DNA of 6,659 bases from Neisseriaceae bacterium (GTDB lineage Bacteria > Pseudomonadota > Gammaproteobacteria > Burkholderiales > Neisseriaceae), in contig JAFSQZ010000199.1 of the NCBI GenBank assembly GCA_017446355.1, forward strand, positions 1 to 6,659, in the 5' to 3' direction. This document shows positions 1 to 5,862 of the stretch, piece after piece. How positions within the stretch are numbered: position 1 is the stretch's first letter; every line of letters starts with the position of its first letter. The position numbers and the translations under genes are program-made. The notes below the pieces were generated by a model, which saw nothing but the letters and a program-made list of their open reading frames with translations, had not been told where the DNA came from and made no database searches.

Positions 1-42
1 ACGCTGCCTGAAAAATATTGTTTTTTCAGGCAGCGTTTTTTT
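1..42 (+). terminator. DUS-based rho-independent terminator
   Basis: A perfect 15-bp inverted repeat (1-15 against 22-36) encloses the six-base loop 16-21 and is followed by a T run at 36-42. Each arm carries ACGCTGCCTGAA, one base away from AGGCTGCCTGAA, so this is the paired-uptake-sequence terminator common in Neisseriaceae. The T run places it at the end of a plus-strand gene lying left of the window. Whether it also stops folP from the other side cannot be seen, because the bases that would follow it on that strand are outside the window. Confidence 0.8.
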
Positions 43-60
43 ATACAGCGTATCAAAGCA

Positions 61-75
61 TTCAGGCAGCCTGAA
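61..75. repeat. DNA uptake sequence, near-palindromic 15-mer
   Basis: TTCAGGCAGCCTGAA. Read on the minus strand, 72-61 is AGGCTGCCTGAA (Simonsiella-type DUS). Read on the plus strand, 64-75 is AGGCAGCCTGAA (Kingella-type). Its last three bases are shared with the left end of the repeat element at 73-214. DUS are the recognition sites for DNA uptake in natural transformation of Neisseriaceae. Confidence 0.85.
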
Positions 76-214
76 ACCTTTGCAAAACCCTACTTTGTAT
101 TATTCGTCATTTTGACCTTGAACGAAGTGAAAGGGAAAAATCTTTATAAAACAAAGAATAAGATTCTTCACTTTTCTGCAAAAAGTTCAGAATGACAAGT
201 TTTGCAAAGGTTTC
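73..214. mobile_element. MITE-like palindromic intergenic repeat, 142 bp
   Basis: The ends are a perfect 16-bp inverted repeat: GAAACCTTTGCAAAAC at 73-88 and its reverse complement at 199-214. Inside lies a second, imperfect pair of arms of about 38 bases, starting GTCATT at 106 and ending AATGAC at 196, so nearly the whole element can fold into one long hairpin. It has no ORF of note. No clear target duplication flanks it, and the left end overlaps the DUS at 61-75. This size and form fit a non-autonomous miniature element or a REP/Correia-like repeat, but I cannot assign it to a named family. Confidence 0.6.
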
Positions 215-286
215 AATCTCTCATTCAAAATAACGGCGTTTCTCAAAGTTTTTTGGCTATTTAAAATATATTTTTCATTAAGCGAA

Positions 287-1132
287 TTATTGTCCACTTA
301 ATGCTTGCCACACGTTAATGGCATCTGCAGTTTCTCGCACATCGTGAACACGAATAATTTTTGCACCTTTTGTAATAGCAAATAAGGCAGCAGCAACGCT
401 GCCTGAAACGCGTTGAAGTGGGTCTTTTTGTTGCGTGATTTCGCCAATCATTCGTTTACGCGAGATACCGATAAATATGGGCAGATTGTGGCTGCTGCAA
501 AGTCGGTCAAGATTTTGCATTAAGGTGATGTTGTGGTTTAGGTTTTTGCCAAAGCCAAAACCAGGGTCAAGTGTGATGCGGCAGGCTTGAATACCTTTGG
601 CAAGACAAGCTTCTGTGCGTTGTTGTAAGTAGTTGGCAACTTCATTGACCACATCATCATAATTGGGATTGTGTTGCATATTTTCAGGCAGCCCTTTCAT
701 ATGCATTAAGCAGATGCCTGTTTGGCTTTGTGCAGCGAGTATGTCTATTGCACCGTCATCTTCTAAACCTTGTACATCGTTGATGATGTCTACGCTATCC
801 AAATCCAAAGCGCGTTGCATAATTTCGCTGTGGCGCGTGTCTAAACTAATGGGAACCGCCCAGTTTTTGAGTTCGCACAACACAGGTTTCACGCGTTGCC
901 ATTCTTCTTGTATGGATATGGGGGCGGAATCTGGGCGCGTGGATTCACCACCAATATCCAGAATATGTGCGCCATTTTTTAGGTGTTGTTCAGCATGCGT
1001 TAATACGCTTTTCAGGCTGCCTGAATAGTGTCCACCATCTGAAAAAGAATCAGGCGTAACGTTCACAATCCCCATAATTTTTGGGGCGTTTAAATCAATT
1101 TGAAAACGAGTGGTTTGCCAATAATTCATCAT
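287..1132 (-). CDS. folP: Dihydropteroate synthase
   Basis: FolP joins para-aminobenzoate to 6-hydroxymethyl-7,8-dihydropterin diphosphate to give dihydropteroate in cytosolic folate synthesis, and is the sulfonamide target. All family blocks are present in the 281 residues: NVTPDSFSDGG (24-34), DIGGESTRP (59-67), SLDTR (96-100), NDVQGL (118-123), LMHMKG with its H144 (142-147), the pterin-site LDPGFGFGK (188-196), GISRKRMIG (222-230) and the C-terminal RVHDV (261-265). The length is normal for the family. Phe30 in the first block, the site of known sulfonamide-resistance changes, is unaltered, and no insertion is evident, so the protein looks susceptible. Two ATG codons begin the ORF (1132 and 1129). 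Upstream there is only a weak AAGAA-type ribosome site. The gene starts 25 bases after the transporter upstream and is probably co-transcribed with it. Three DUS or near-DUS lie inside the gene (396-407, 683-694, 1011-1025). Confidence 0.97.
   Translation of the reverse strand: MMNYWQTTRFQIDLNAPKIMGIVNVTPDSFSDGGHYSGSLKSVLTHAEQHLKNGAHILDIGGESTRPDSAPISIQEEWQRVKPVLCELKNWAVPISLDTRHSEIMQRALDLDSVDIINDVQGLEDDGAIDILAAQSQTGICLMHMKGLPENMQHNPNYDDVVNEVANYLQQRTEACLAKGIQACRITLDPGFGFGKNLNHNITLMQNLDRLCSSHNLPIFIGISRKRMIGEITQQKDPLQRVSGSVAAALFAITKGAKIIRVHDVRETADAINVWQALSGQ
396..407 (+). repeat. DUS variant ACGCTGCCTGAA inside folP
   Basis: It differs by one base from the Simonsiella-type DUS. In the folP frame it encodes Ser-Gly-Ser of the block VSGSVAA (242-248), a conserved part of the enzyme. 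Confidence 0.6.
683..694 (-). repeat. DUS variant GGGCTGCCTGAA inside folP
   Basis: One base from the Simonsiella-type DUS. In the folP frame it spans Gly-Leu-Pro-Glu (147-150), a different reading frame of the uptake sequence from the other two copies in the gene. Confidence 0.6.
1011..1025. repeat. DNA uptake sequence, near-palindromic 15-mer inside folP
   Basis: TTCAGGCTGCCTGAA. The plus strand at 1014-1025 is AGGCTGCCTGAA and the minus strand at 1022-1011 is AGGCAGCCTGAA. It encodes Ser-Gly-Ser-Leu-Lys at about residues 37-41 of FolP, in a loop region after the first conserved block where sequence constraint is likely to be low. Confidence 0.85.
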
Positions 1133-1157
1133 TTTTTTCTTAAATTACATGATTAAA

Positions 1158-2114
1158 TTACATTAAATGAAAACTGCGCAACAGGGTAATGCCTATGGCA
1201 GTGGTAAACATAGAACCCACAGTGGTAATGCCCATAATATTGGCGGCAATGGTGGCGTTTGAACCCATCGCTTTTGCCATAATATAGCTGGCTGCGGCAA
1301 CAGGTGTGGCGGTCATTAGAAACAATACGCCCATTTGTTCGCCACGAAAGCCGAATACTAGCCCAATCAATACAGCAAGTGATGGTGCGATGATTAAGCG
1401 TCCAATACTGGCTTGTACTGCGGCATCACGCCAACCGCCTGTTTGTTTGATGCTGTTAAAATCAAAAGTTGCTCCTGCGCAAATCAATGCCAAAGGCAAC
1501 GCGATGGCGGCGAGATATTGACTGGTTTTGAGCAGTGTTTCAGGCACGCGCCAACCGAGATAATTGATGATGAGTGCAATAAAAATAGCAATAATTAAAG
1601 GATTTTTGGCGATTTTTTGAATCAATTGAAAGGCTTTTTCAGGCAGCGTACCGCTTGCTGTGCGACTTAATGTGATGACTGAATAAATATTCAACAAAAT
1701 GGTAATCAAGCCCATATAAACCGCACCTGCGTGTATGCCTGATGCACCATAAGCATTTTGAATCAACGCAAGTCCAACAATGCCTAGATTATGGCGAAAA
1801 ACGCCTTGCACAAAAGAGCCTTTATCTTTGGGTTCGGCAATAAAAAGATGGGCGTAAAATTCCGCGCCTGCGAATAATAAAGTGGTCAAAATCACGCCTG
1901 CGCTAACGAGTTTTAATTGTGTGCCATAATCAATCGGTTCACTGACCAAACTGATGAACAGCATCAATGGTAAGCCCCAATGAAAAACCAATGCTGATGC
2001 TTCGTTGCAAAACGTGAGCGAAATTTTGTTTTTAACGCGCAAGATTTTGCCCAATATCAATAAAAAGACATTGGGTAGGGTTACGCTTAACGCAAATAAA
2101 AAAGCATTTATCAT
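1158..2114 (-). CDS. AEC-family (auxin efflux carrier-like) transporter
   Basis: A 318-residue inner-membrane permease of the AEC family (PF03547), which includes the malonate/malate carrier MdcF. Members have about ten membrane spans in two five-span repeats, and the hydrophobic segments here fit that, from residues 3-21 to about 290-313. Family signatures include FRHN (106-109) followed by GIVGLALI, NPLIIAIF (171-178), PLALICAGATF (207-217), a Pro in the hydrophobic stretch MTATPVAAAS (267-276), and GITTVGSMFTT (295-305). Bacterial members are often annotated as malate or malonate permeases, but nothing nearby shows the substrate. The ATG at 2114 has only an A/T-rich leader and no Shine-Dalgarno. 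The next Met is residue 51, inside the second span, so the ATG at 2114 is the best start. folP follows 25 bases downstream. A DUS variant lies in the gene at 1638-1649. Confidence 0.9.
   Translation of the reverse strand: MINAFLFALSVTLPNVFLLILGKILRVKNKISLTFCNEASALVFHWGLPLMLFISLVSEPIDYGTQLKLVSAGVILTTLLFAGAEFYAHLFIAEPKDKGSFVQGVFRHNLGIVGLALIQNAYGASGIHAGAVYMGLITILLNIYSVITLSRTASGTLPEKAFQLIQKIAKNPLIIAIFIALIINYLGWRVPETLLKTSQYLAAIALPLALICAGATFDFNSIKQTGGWRDAAVQASIGRLIIAPSLAVLIGLVFGFRGEQMGVLFLMTATPVAAASYIMAKAMGSNATIAANIMGITTVGSMFTTAIGITLLRSFHLM
1638..1649 (-). repeat. DUS variant ACGCTGCCTGAA inside the AEC transporter
   Basis: One base from the Simonsiella-type DUS. It encodes Thr-Leu-Pro-Glu at residues 156-159, in the hydrophilic loop between the two halves of the transporter, a place where an uptake sequence costs little. 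Confidence 0.6.
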
Positions 2115-2127
2115 AAAAATAAAAAAT

Positions 2128-2217
2128 AAAACTTTTGCAAAACACCATTCACACTATTCAGGCAGCCCGAAAGAAGTTCAGATGCGTAATGATTTAATAA
2201 GATTTTGCAAAGATTTT
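2128..2217. repeat. Degenerate relative of the 73-214 palindromic repeat
   Basis: The left end AAAACTTTTGCAAAAC (2128-2143) matches the left end of the element at 73-88 in 14 of 16 bases. The right end at 2202-2217 matches the other end in 13 of 16. The inside also keeps AAGTTCAGA (2174-2182), as in the first element. It is shorter, about 90 bp, carries a DUS variant at 2157-2168, and its right end abuts the DUS palindrome at 2216-2230. It fills most of the gap upstream of the AEC transporter gene. Confidence 0.45.
2157..2168 (-). repeat. DUS variant GGGCTGCCTGAA
   Basis: Intergenic. The 15-mer TTCAGGCAGCCCGAA (2157-2171) is one base from the near-palindromic form seen at 61, so it looks like a decayed copy. 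Confidence 0.55.
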
Positions 2218-2258
2218 CAGGCTGCCTGAAAAGATAAAATAACTGTTTCAGGCAGCCA
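2216..2258. terminator. Paired-DUS hairpin after the TPR gene
   Basis: A perfect 12-bp stem is formed by 2220-2231 and 2246-2257, with a 14-base loop. The left arm lies in the full near-palindromic DUS at 2216-2230 (AGGCTGCCTGAA on plus). The right arm is the variant TGGCTGCCTGAA on minus (2258-2247). It begins 18 bases past the stop codon of the TPR gene, where a terminator would be expected. No run of T follows either arm directly, so intrinsic termination would be weak. The hairpin may act as a partial terminator or an RNA 3'-end stabiliser. Confidence 0.5.
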
Positions 2259-2275
2259 AAATAAAGTTAAACAAA

Positions 2276-4069
2276 TTAAAACGATACATTAAATCGTTGT
2301 AAGGTTTCTTTTAAGATGCTGTATTCTGGGTCTTTTGTCCAGCCCTCGCGCCAAACTTTACGCGCTTGTTCGTGCTCACCAAGTTGCCAATACACTTCGC
2401 CTAAATGAGTAGCAATTTCTGCGTCAGGCTGCATACTGTATGCACGTTTCAAATATTCCAAAGCTTTTTGATGTTCACCTTTTTTATAGTATGCCCAGCC
2501 TAAACTGTCCGTAACGGCATAATTGGGGTACTGTTGATAAGCTTTTTCAATAAGCAAAAAGCCCTCTTCAATTTGTGCTTCATCGCCGTCTAACAAAGTA
2601 TAGCCTAACGCATTTTGCGCATAAGGGTCATCAGGGGCTAATTCAAGTGATTGACGCAAGTCGCTAACGGCTTTGTCGTGTTGTTTAAGTTTATCGGCAT
2701 ACAAAAAGCCGCGTTGTTGAAGCAATTGTTGCAATTGTACTTGTTGCTCTTTATTGAGCGTTTTTTTAGATAACGCCTTGATTTCTTTATTAAGTTTTGC
2801 CAATGTTTGTTCAGGCGTTTGCAGTTCGCTTTGTAATACAAGCTCATAACGTTTAACATCACTGTCTTCAAAAATAAAATGCGTGCGCTCTTCTATTTTT
2901 TTCGCTTTTTGCAAATGTTCTAATGCTTTTTTCCAATGTTTTTGTCCACTTTCAATAGCGGTAAATAACATTTCTTGCTCAAAACGATGTTCTTGAGAAT
3001 CAACTTTTTTTGCCCACTGTTCTGCTTGGGTGTAGTCCATATTTTCCAAATATTGAACCGAACTGAACAAAGCAATGCGTGATTGCAGCTCATCATTTGC
3101 CAATTGATAAGCTTTTTCTAGATAACCTAAACTGATATGGTTTGAACTGTTTTGTTTTGCCGATAATAAGGCTGCTTGAAGATACAACATTGGACTGGGG
3201 GTGCTACTGTTGTCCAAAATCTGTTTAATCAACGCATTAGCTTCTTCGTATTGCTCTTGATTGATTAAATAATTCAAATGAAGTTCTTGCCAAGAATCTG
3301 AAAGTTGTTGTTTGTTTTTTTCGGAGAATTGTTGCCATAAATCAGGATTGTTTTCCACAATAAAATGCAACAAACGATACGTCAATGCGTCTAATTGTGG
3401 TTCATTTTGATGCAATTGTGTTAACGCATTTAAGGCTTCACGATTATTGTCGTAGCGACTGCCAAAATACATCGCCAAAATATTTGCCGATGATAAGTTA
3501 TTGTATTTTTTAGTTATTTTATAAACTTTATCCGCAATACCAAGATCAAATTGTGGCGTATCACTGGTTGCCAACAAATAAAACAATTGACTGCGTTGCG
3601 TATCATTGGCTTGGGCAAACACTTCATCTATTAAAGCATTGATTTCTTCGGCGTTGCGTTGTGCCACAGCATTATTAAAAGCAATATATTGGGTAACAGG
3701 TGAAGAAACATCACCGTGTTTTAACCAGCTTTGATAAACTTTATCAACCGCAGGATAAGCGTGTACTGCCATCAATAAATTAACTAAACGTTGCGCCACT
3801 TCTGGGCGATACGTATTTTGAAAGTTTGCCCAATACGTGGAAAGAGCAGTCAAACCATCACCTTGATTGAGTGCCATTTCCGCACCCAAAAGTGAAACCA
3901 CAGCTTGTGTGCGTTCCAATACTTGTTTGCGTTGTTCAACAGCCTGTTTTGCTGATTCTTGCAATTGTCTTTTATTAGCAATAATGGGTTTATTAACATC
4001 TTGCGCATAAAGACTGCTTGCAGTTGATAATAAGGCGGTTACACACGCCAAACGAATCCATTTAAACAT
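2276..4069 (-). CDS. Exported tetratricopeptide-repeat protein
   Basis: A 597-residue protein of unknown specific role. It opens with a signal peptide: charged MFKWIR, a hydrophobic core to about residue 18, and a signal-peptidase I type site after SLYA (22). There is no lipobox cysteine, so it is probably a soluble periplasmic or envelope-associated protein. The C-terminus has four clear TPR units at about 454-481, 482-516, 517-549 (LGWAYYKKGEHQKALEYLKRAY) and 550-582 (LGEVYWQLGEHEQARKVW). The central 60-440 is helical and looks like more degenerate repeats, with a Lys/Glu/Gln-rich, coiled-coil-like stretch around 395-453. TPRs are protein-binding scaffolds, and similar exported TPR proteins in beta-proteobacteria are tied to envelope assembly, though no partner is shown here. 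The start is firm: AAGGA lies 8 bases before the ATG. The gene follows the RDD gene by 14 bases and is likely in the miaA operon. Confidence 0.85.
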   Translation of the reverse strand: MFKWIRLACVTALLSTASSLYAQDVNKPIIANKRQLQESAKQAVEQRKQVLERTQAVVSLLGAEMALNQGDGLTALSTYWANFQNTYRPEVAQRLVNLLMAVHAYPAVDKVYQSWLKHGDVSSPVTQYIAFNNAVAQRNAEEINALIDEVFAQANDTQRSQLFYLLATSDTPQFDLGIADKVYKITKKYNNLSSANILAMYFGSRYDNNREALNALTQLHQNEPQLDALTYRLLHFIVENNPDLWQQFSEKNKQQLSDSWQELHLNYLINQEQYEEANALIKQILDNSSTPSPMLYLQAALLSAKQNSSNHISLGYLEKAYQLANDELQSRIALFSSVQYLENMDYTQAEQWAKKVDSQEHRFEQEMLFTAIESGQKHWKKALEHLQKAKKIEERTHFIFEDSDVKRYELVLQSELQTPEQTLAKLNKEIKALSKKTLNKEQQVQLQQLLQQRGFLYADKLKQHDKAVSDLRQSLELAPDDPYAQNALGYTLLDGDEAQIEEGFLLIEKAYQQYPNYAVTDSLGWAYYKKGEHQKALEYLKRAYSMQPDAEIATHLGEVYWQLGEHEQARKVWREGWTKDPEYSILKETLQRFNVSF

Positions 4070-4077
4070 AGTTTCTT

Positions 4078-4082
4078 TCCTT
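4078..4082 (-). promoter_or_regulatory. Ribosome binding site of the TPR gene
   Basis: AAGGA on the minus strand, 8 bases before the ATG at 4069. It sits in the 14-base gap right after the stop codon of the RDD gene and fixes the start of the TPR protein at the beginning of a good signal peptide. It is the clearest ribosome site in the window. Confidence 0.75.
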
Positions 4083-4083
4083 T

Positions 4084-4611
4084 CTATTTCTGATTTTGTT
4101 CGTGCGCCACATCTAATAATTCAGTGCCAGCCAAATAATCGTATAAAAATTGACGGCGAGGGTGAAAAAACGCAAAACCCCAAGGCAATCCCCACCACAA
4201 CAAAGCCAATAAAGTGGAAATTTTAATGGGTAAAGTTAAAAAATAACGTGCAAAATAATAAACCATCAGCGGAATAAACAGCAAGAACACAACCGCCCAA
4301 GCAAAGCGCATACGCAAGCGTTTAATGTGTGGTAACTCATTATGAGTTGTGCGCAAAGCAATTTTCCACACACTCATCGGCAACGTTTGCCCTGCTGTTT
4401 TCCAACTGCTTTTAAAGTAAAGCCACCAAGCATAAAGCATTAAAAACACCGTTAAAATAGGTGTTAAAAAAGCCAAATTGGGCAACATACGTACAATAAC
4501 AGTATCCATTATTCCCGCCAAAGCAGCAGCAAAAAAACCCACCGCCATCACCAATAAACTTTCATAAATCATTGCGGCAAAACGTTTTTTTAAAGAAGCA
4601 ACAGTTGTCAT
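4084..4611 (-). CDS. RDD-family membrane protein (miaA-linked)
   Basis: A 175-residue inner-membrane protein of the RDD family (PF06271), whose role is mostly unknown; some members have been linked to ion transport. The sequence shows KKRFAAMIYESLL at 8-20, a first span at about 18-40, a second at about 48-67, GQTLPMSVWKIAL (74-86), a third span at about 103-127, a fourth at about 131-149, and the closing QFLYDYLAGTEL (154-165). The family Arg (R10) and last Asp (D158) are there, but the first Asp, seven residues after the Arg, is Glu17. The ATG overlaps the miaA stop codon as ATGA, so translation is probably coupled to miaA. The family call is good; the function is not known. Confidence 0.82.
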   Translation of the reverse strand: MTTVASLKKRFAAMIYESLLVMAVGFFAAALAGIMDTVIVRMLPNLAFLTPILTVFLMLYAWWLYFKSSWKTAGQTLPMSVWKIALRTTHNELPHIKRLRMRFAWAVVFLLFIPLMVYYFARYFLTLPIKISTLLALLWWGLPWGFAFFHPRRQFLYDYLAGTELLDVAHEQNQK

Positions 4612-5564
4612 TCGTTTCTTTCTTTCAGGCAGCTTTCAAAGTTATCCACAATATTTAAGGCTGCCTGAACAATATTATGATGTGAAAAAGGGTCCAAAAT
4701 ATGGTTTGCAGGCAGCTTACGTAGCCAAGTTAATTGGCGTTTAGCCAATTGGCGCGTGGCGGCTTGACCTTGTGCAACAAAAGCATTTTTATCCATCTCA
4801 CCAGCCAAATACGCCCAAGCTTGCCGATAACCCACACAACGCATAGATGGCATATTTTCATTTAATTCAGGATATTTTCTTTTTAACTCAATCACTTCAT
4901 CTAAAAAACCTTGTTGCAACATTATTTCAAAACGGCGATTGATTTGCTCGTGCAACAATGCACGTTGTTCAGGAATTAAAGTGATGGTATGCACACGCAA
5001 AGGCGCAACCGATTGCGCGGTTTGCAAATGTGTACTCAATGGTTTTCCCGTTAATTCAAACACTTCCAAAGCACGTTCAATACGTTGGCTGTCATTTTCT
5101 TTTAAACGCGCTGCCGTAATGGGGTCGCATTGTTGCAAACGTTGATACAAAAAAGCCAAACCAAATTGCGCTTTTTGCGCTTGCAAAGTAGCGCGAATCT
5201 GTTCATCAGCATCGGGCAAATCATTTAATCCCTGTGTCAGCGCATTAAAATACATCATCGTGCCGCCTACAATCAAAGGAATGCGCCCACGCGCACGAAT
5301 ATCTGCCACCAACTGCACACAATCGCGCACAAAATCCGCAGCACTGTATGTATTTAATGGTGAAATAATATCAATTAAATGATGTGGAACTCTTGCGCGT
5401 TCATCAAGCGAAGGTTTTGCCGTGCCAATATCTATATCGCGATAAACCAAAGCACTGTCTAAACTGATGATTTCACAAGGAAAATATTCAGCCAAACGCA
5501 AAGCCAATGCGGTTTTACCACTGGCAGTGGGTCCCAATATTGCCAAAGCAGAAAATTGCGTCAT
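4608..5564 (-). CDS. miaA: tRNA dimethylallyltransferase
   Basis: MiaA transfers a dimethylallyl group to N6 of adenosine 37 in tRNAs that read codons starting with U, the first step to ms2i6A, which keeps anticodon pairing accurate. At 318 residues it has the usual length. Visible motifs are the P-loop GPTASGKT (11-18), DSALVYRDIDIGTAKP (36-51) with the conserved Asp36, the Gly-rich IVGGTMMYFNAL (98-109), DSQRIERALEVFELTGKP (158-175), RCVGYRQAW (242-250) and TRQLAKRQLTWLRK (270-283). The ATG at 5564 gives the normal short N-terminus before the P-loop. The only ribosome-site-like bases, AGG, come from a DUS variant just upstream. Two DUS copies form a hairpin within the 3' end of the gene. 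It heads the miaA-RDD-TPR cluster. No convincing promoter was found upstream. Confidence 0.97.
   Translation of the reverse strand: MTQFSALAILGPTASGKTALALRLAEYFPCEIISLDSALVYRDIDIGTAKPSLDERARVPHHLIDIISPLNTYSAADFVRDCVQLVADIRARGRIPLIVGGTMMYFNALTQGLNDLPDADEQIRATLQAQKAQFGLAFLYQRLQQCDPITAARLKENDSQRIERALEVFELTGKPLSTHLQTAQSVAPLRVHTITLIPEQRALLHEQINRRFEIMLQQGFLDEVIELKRKYPELNENMPSMRCVGYRQAWAYLAGEMDKNAFVAQGQAATRQLAKRQLTWLRKLPANHILDPFSHHNIVQAALNIVDNFESCLKERNE
4624..4669. repeat. Inverted DUS pair in the 3' end of miaA
   Basis: TTCAGGCAGC at 4624-4633 and GCTGCCTGAA at 4660-4669 are perfect 10-bp inverted arms about 26 bases apart. The right one is a full AGGCTGCCTGAA (4658-4669, plus). The left one is the variant AAGCTGCCTGAA (4635-4624, minus). 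They encode QAAL and SCLK near the MiaA C-terminus, which is poorly conserved. The pair looks like a terminator but has no T tract and lies within the coding region, immediately before the overlapping RDD start. Confidence 0.7.
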
Positions 5565-5566
5565 AA

Positions 5567-5578
5567 ACGCTGCCTGAA
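5567..5578 (+). repeat. DUS variant ACGCTGCCTGAA in the miaA leader
   Basis: Two bases separate it from the miaA start codon. On the minus strand it reads TTCAGGCAGCGT, so its AGG sits 8 bases from the ATG and may serve as a poor Shine-Dalgarno. It also contributes the closest upstream bases of the miaA leader. Confidence 0.55.
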
Positions 5579-5819
5579 ACTTAACAAAACGTGCTATTTT
5601 AAGGATTTTATGAAATTGGGTAAAGTTAAGCAGAAAACTTATCCGCTTTCATAATAAAAAACAAAGAGAAAAAACATTTAAGCCTTAAAAAAACTTCTCC
5701 TTATATCACCATCAGCAAAACAAAAAATCTCTTTATAAAATAACAAGATAAAGTATTTCATTCCCCTGTATAACGTAAAAATAATGCGTTTTATAAAAGC
5801 ATTAAACCGATTGCAGTCC
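5579..5819. other. AT-rich spacer between miaA and the tRNA promoter
   Basis: About 240 bases without a convincing gene. It must hold the miaA promoter on the minus strand, but I find no good -35/-10 pair. TATTAT at 5658-5653 (minus) is a possible -10 without a -35. It contains two tiny ORFs with ribosome sites (12 codons at 5677-5639 minus, 14 codons at 5610-5654 plus), a strong isolated AAGGAG at 5702-5697 (minus) with no start codon at a useful distance, and a hairpin-forming sequence at 5782-5804. Confidence 0.6.
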
Positions 5820-5847
5820 TTGACAAAACCCATTAAAAAAATATAAT
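5820..5847 (+). promoter_or_regulatory. Sigma-70 promoter of tRNA-Glu
   Basis: A consensus -35 TTGACA (5820-5825) and a consensus -10 TATAAT (5842-5847) are separated by 16 bases, one short of the ideal 17. The -10 ends 15 bases before the tRNA, so the precursor has a leader of only a few bases. Both hexamers are perfect, as expected for a strongly expressed tRNA gene. There is no obvious GC-rich discriminator after the -10 (the bases are ACAAGG), so stringent control is not clearly indicated. Confidence 0.9.
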
Positions 5848-5862
5848 ACAAGGTTTTTCTTC

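Noticed and set aside
663..1028. A 121-codon plus-strand ORF opposite folP
   Set aside because: It is antisense to a clear, fully conserved folP, has a Cys/Ser-rich composition typical of a shadow frame, and shows no domain. The other plus-strand ORFs opposite the AEC, miaA and RDD genes were dropped for the same reason.
1132..1138. Runs of seven T/A at gene starts and inside genes (for example 1132-1138, 2761-2767, 4585-4591), considered as phase-variation tracts
   Set aside because: Seven bases is short for a slippage switch and is common in DNA this AT-rich. The reading frames are intact.
2005..2229. A 74-codon plus-strand ORF across the AEC start and the spacer
   Set aside because: It begins antisense to the AEC gene and runs through the degenerate repeat into the DUS. 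It has no recognisable domain.
4642..4650. TTATCCACA, a perfect DnaA box
   Set aside because: It is a single copy inside miaA coding sequence, with no other boxes, no AT-rich unwinding region and no dnaA or dnaN nearby, so it is not evidence of an origin.
5610..5654. A 14-codon plus-strand ORF with AAGGA 4 bases before its ATG (MKLGKVKQKTYPLS)
   Set aside because: It has a fair ribosome site but is very short, has no visible promoter or homology I recognise, and runs opposite the miaA leader. It may be a remnant or chance.
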